Shown here piece by piece: positions 61,382 to 64,000 of a stretch of 64,000 nucleotides of DNA; the stretch's first letter is position 1; each line of letters begins with the position of its first letter. The notes under the pieces are model-generated. The model was not told where the DNA came from, made no database searches, and saw only the letters and a list, made by a program, of their open reading frames with translations. The position numbers and the translations under genes are program-made. The stretch lies in contig OY759270.1 of the NCBI GenBank assembly GCA_963662155.1, positions 50,432,303 through 50,496,302 on the forward strand. The letters run 5' to 3'. This DNA comes from Lamellibrachia columna (Eukaryota > Annelida > Polychaeta > Sabellida > Siboglinidae).

Positions 61382-61600
61382 TATTTCACTTAAATCAACT
61401 TATATATATGTATAAATTTTAATTCATGGTGTTTGCTTTACTTTTATTGGCCTTTACACCCTGAAGCAAAGATCATCAACACAGACATATAAGATATGCT
61501 TTTAATAATAATTAATAGTTTCATATTAAGCATCTTAAAGCGAACCCGGTGCAAATTGCGTAAACCGTTCGCGCCATAAATCGCCTTAATTTTGCGAGTG
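61382..61600 (+). repeat. R4 dispersed repeat, copy 3
   Basis: Almost identical to 37,441-37,655 through CGCGCCATAAATCGCCTTAA. Copies 2 and 3 form a direct repeat around an AT tract, so a local duplication is likely. Confidence 0.75.
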
Positions 61601-61929
61601 TGGTTTCTGTTTTAGGTAGCCCCACCACAAATCCTTCTGCAGGTAAGTTGCTGCTTGGATTTTGTGCACCTTTATAAATCGACAATGCGAACATCACCCG
61701 GGAATGCAACATATAGCAAAAGTAAAATACCAGCAACGAACACAAAGGCAATCACTTGTAGTAATTATTTTGTTACATTATTAACTTACCTAAACCAGAT
61801 AAAATGAGGTGCAAATCCGTCTTACCGTATCCACCGTCCGCAGTTCTTCTCCTTGTCTCCGTGTTATTTTTATTTCCATCGTGAAAAGGGGTGTATGGGG
61901 TGACAAGGGTGGGGTAGCACCTCTGGCTG
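61601..61929. other. Gene-free stretch
   Basis: No supported gene. It ends at a run of 13 G (about 61,928-61,940) near the probable start of the LINE. Confidence 0.45.
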
Positions 61930-64000
61930 GGGGGGGGGGGGCTGCCGTGTCCTTTTCAGGATAGCTCGTCCACCTTAGGTCCCCAACCTGCACTCAGCTT
62001 TCACCTGTCGCTCCCCGAAACTGTTTGCATGCGACAGTGGCCACACCCCGGGCAACGGCTTTGGCAGGCCGGCTAAACCAGGTGAGGGTAGCCGACAGGT
62101 CTCAAACCCTCGGTGAGCTAGGGCTTGTCTACCTAAGCATGTGAAGACTGGATTCGGCGGACTACGCGGAGGAAACCACCAGCTGGTTCAACGGGCAGAA
62201 AGGCGATTCCCAGCAACGCGCTGCGGAGCGCGGAGAGCACGACAAGACACATAGGACGTCATGGTCATCCACTGCACCCGACTCCGTCTCCAGCCGTCTC
62301 GGCCTTGTCCTGCTGCTGGATTCAGATGGTTTCGGGCGAGAGAGTGAGGTCGACGAAATGCGCAACTCTTCCTCACTTTAATCAAAGTCACAGCGCAAGT
62401 CACTCTTGTCATCCACCCATCCCATCCAAATATCATCCTCCAGTCCTGTGGCGACAGGCAAGCGACGAAGCGGTAGGTGTGGGTACACTGGCAGCCGTAG
62501 CCGCAAACCTGCACACAGGCGGCTCAGGCCATATGGTCGCTCTTCACTGACATGGAGCAGCAGTGGAGCTCGGCAGCCACCTGAGCGACTGAGCAGCCCT
62601 ATTCAGGAACGCACTGCTCACCTCCTGGCATGAGGAAGGGGCTAGAAAAGGTGCCCTAAACATTGCCTGCTCCACCCTTCCCTAGCCAGCTTACCGCGGC
62701 TGGCGGGGACCCTACTTCAGCGGTCGAAACTCAAAGAAAAAGACGAGGATTGTTCCTCTCACACTTGGCGTATGGAACGTGCACACACTCCTGGACAGAG
62801 ACGATGCGGACAGACCTCAGAGGAAAACCGCTCTGGTTGGAAAGGAACTCGCCAGATACAACATCGACATCGCAGCCTTGAGTGAGACTCGGCTTGCAGG
62901 AAAAGGCGAGCTTTATGAAAGGGGCTCTGGCTACACCTTCTTTTGGAGTGGCCGAGGAAGTAAAGAGCGACGCGAGGCTGGTGTTGGCTTTGCAGTGAAG
63001 ACAGCTCTAGTTGGCAAGCTGGCTGGACCTCCCAATGGAGAGAACGACAGGCTTATGACCATGAAACTCCCCTTCTCGTTTGGAAGGAAGCATCTTACCA
63101 TCATCAGTGCCTATGCTCCCACTATGACCAACTCGGATGAAGTGAAGTTCAAATTCTATGAGGAACTTCACTCTGCCATTGCTGCTGTTCCGAAAGCGGA
63201 CAAGCTCATCATTCTTGGTGATTTCAATGCTAGAGTCGGCTCTGACAACGTCTCCTGGGATGGGGTCATCGGAGAGTATGGAGTGGGCCACTGCAACAGC
63301 AACGGTCTCCTACTGCTCCAGACCTGCGCAGAGCATGAACTACTGATCACCAACACAGTCTTCCGCCTCCCTACCCGAAACAGGACGTCATGGATGCACC
63401 CTCGATCTAAGCACTGGCATCTTATTGACTACGCCGTCGTCAGGAAGAGGGACAGGCAGGATGTGGGGGTGACGAAGTCTATGTGCGGCGCTGATTGTTG
63501 GACAGACCACCGCCTCATCGTCACCAAGCTCAACATCCGAATCCAACCTAAAAGACGCCCGCAAGGCAAGAAGGCTCCAAAAAGGCTTAACATCACCCAA
63601 CTGAAGAACACCAACACCAAACAGTGTTTTGTGGACAACTTGGAAGCACGTCTGGAATCCACCCCTCTGGACAGCCAGAATGTGGAGGCCGACTGGGCGA
63701 CCCTCAGAGAGCTGGTCTACAACACAGCTACTGAGATCCTGGGGCCCTCGACCAGAAAGCACAAGGACTGGTTTGACGAAAACTGCGACGAGATCAAGCA
63801 GCTACTGGATGAGAAACACCGTCTCCATCAAGCCTACCTCAGTAGCCCCAAGTCCACCTCGAAGAAAGATGCATCAACACCATACGCAAAACGGTACAGC
63901 AGAAACTCCGCCAGATGCAAGACGCTTGGCTTAGAAACAAAGCTGATTTGATCCAAAGCTACGCTGACAGACATGACATGAAGAACTTCTACGATGCCCT
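61930..64000 (+). mobile_element. LINE (non-LTR retrotransposon), 5' part, runs off the window
   Basis: G/C-rich 5' leader (about 61,930-62,680) followed by the endonuclease half of the ORF. The body is well preserved and continues beyond base 64,000, where reverse transcriptase should follow. Confidence 0.8.
62686..63951 (+). pseudogene. LINE ORF2: AP-type endonuclease, frameshifted near the end
   Basis: Open from 62,686 with no ATG in a good position at the start. The domain begins TLGVWNVHTLLD (about 62,761-62,796). Catalytic motifs of apurinic-endonuclease-like LINE nucleases follow: LSETRLAG, ISAYAPTMTN, ILGDFNARVG, DYAVVRKRDR and the WTDHRLIV dyad. After about 63,875 the recognisable sequence (QQKLRQMQDAWLRNKAD) continues in another frame, so an indel breaks the ORF. 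This family is often annotated in animal genomes as craniofacial development protein 2-like. The missing ATG and the frameshift make this copy inactive. It nicks target DNA to prime reverse transcription in intact copies. Confidence 0.85.

Overview
The window is animal nuclear DNA, most likely from a marine or other aquatic invertebrate. I cannot name the species. The evidence is one spliced cysteine-rich secreted host gene, tRNA-derived SINE and L2/CR1-type LINE remains, several other retroelement and DNA-transposon classes, and very long CA/TA microsatellites. Apart from the host gene, almost everything recognisable is a mobile element or a decayed piece of one.

Layout. 0.2-1.0 kb: 3' end of an L2/CR1-like LINE. 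2.1-9.6 kb: an old 7.5-kb element with diverged inverted ends flanked by TTAA. It contains a 2.1-kb hAT-like element with a perfect 8-bp target duplication, which itself holds a decayed FLYWCH zinc-finger fragment. 10-23 kb: long dispersed repeats (called R1 and R2 here), microsatellites and LINE pseudogenes. 23.6-28.4 kb: a Ty3/gypsy element with identical 197-bp LTRs and a 5-bp target duplication, but three in-frame stops. 32.5-36.8 kb: the host gene, with one signal-peptide exon and four cysteine-rich exons, every internal junction in phase 1. 38.2-39.9 kb: a DIRS-type gag/reverse transcriptase pseudogene. 40.0-41.4 and 58.9-59.3 kb: one tandem array (unit about 54 bp) split by the main feature.

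The main feature, 41,440-58,904 (17,465 bp), is a Polinton/Maverick, a virus-like DNA transposon. It has identical 181-bp terminal inverted repeats and a perfect 6-bp target duplication (GACATC), and all its core genes are open: adenain-like protease, major capsid protein, penton, packaging ATPase, retroviral-type integrase with chromodomain, and a 1,498-aa protein-primed DNA polymerase B. These core and structural genes lie head to tail on the minus strand with overlaps or gaps of a few bases, and include several small membrane-protein genes.

The right third (53.8-58.0 kb) is the unusual part. It carries a NADAR-family gene, an RPA-like zinc-ribbon OB-fold gene, two acidic disordered ORFs with SUMO-interaction-like motifs, three paralogous terminal mini-exons with phase-0 acceptors, and a spliced gene on the opposite strand. 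TATA boxes and splice signals suggest a spliced early region facing a compact late region, a layout reminiscent of adenoviruses.

An intact SGNH-hydrolase ORF (59.9-60.5 kb), a large AT microsatellite and the endonuclease half of another LINE (61.9 kb to the window end) complete the window.
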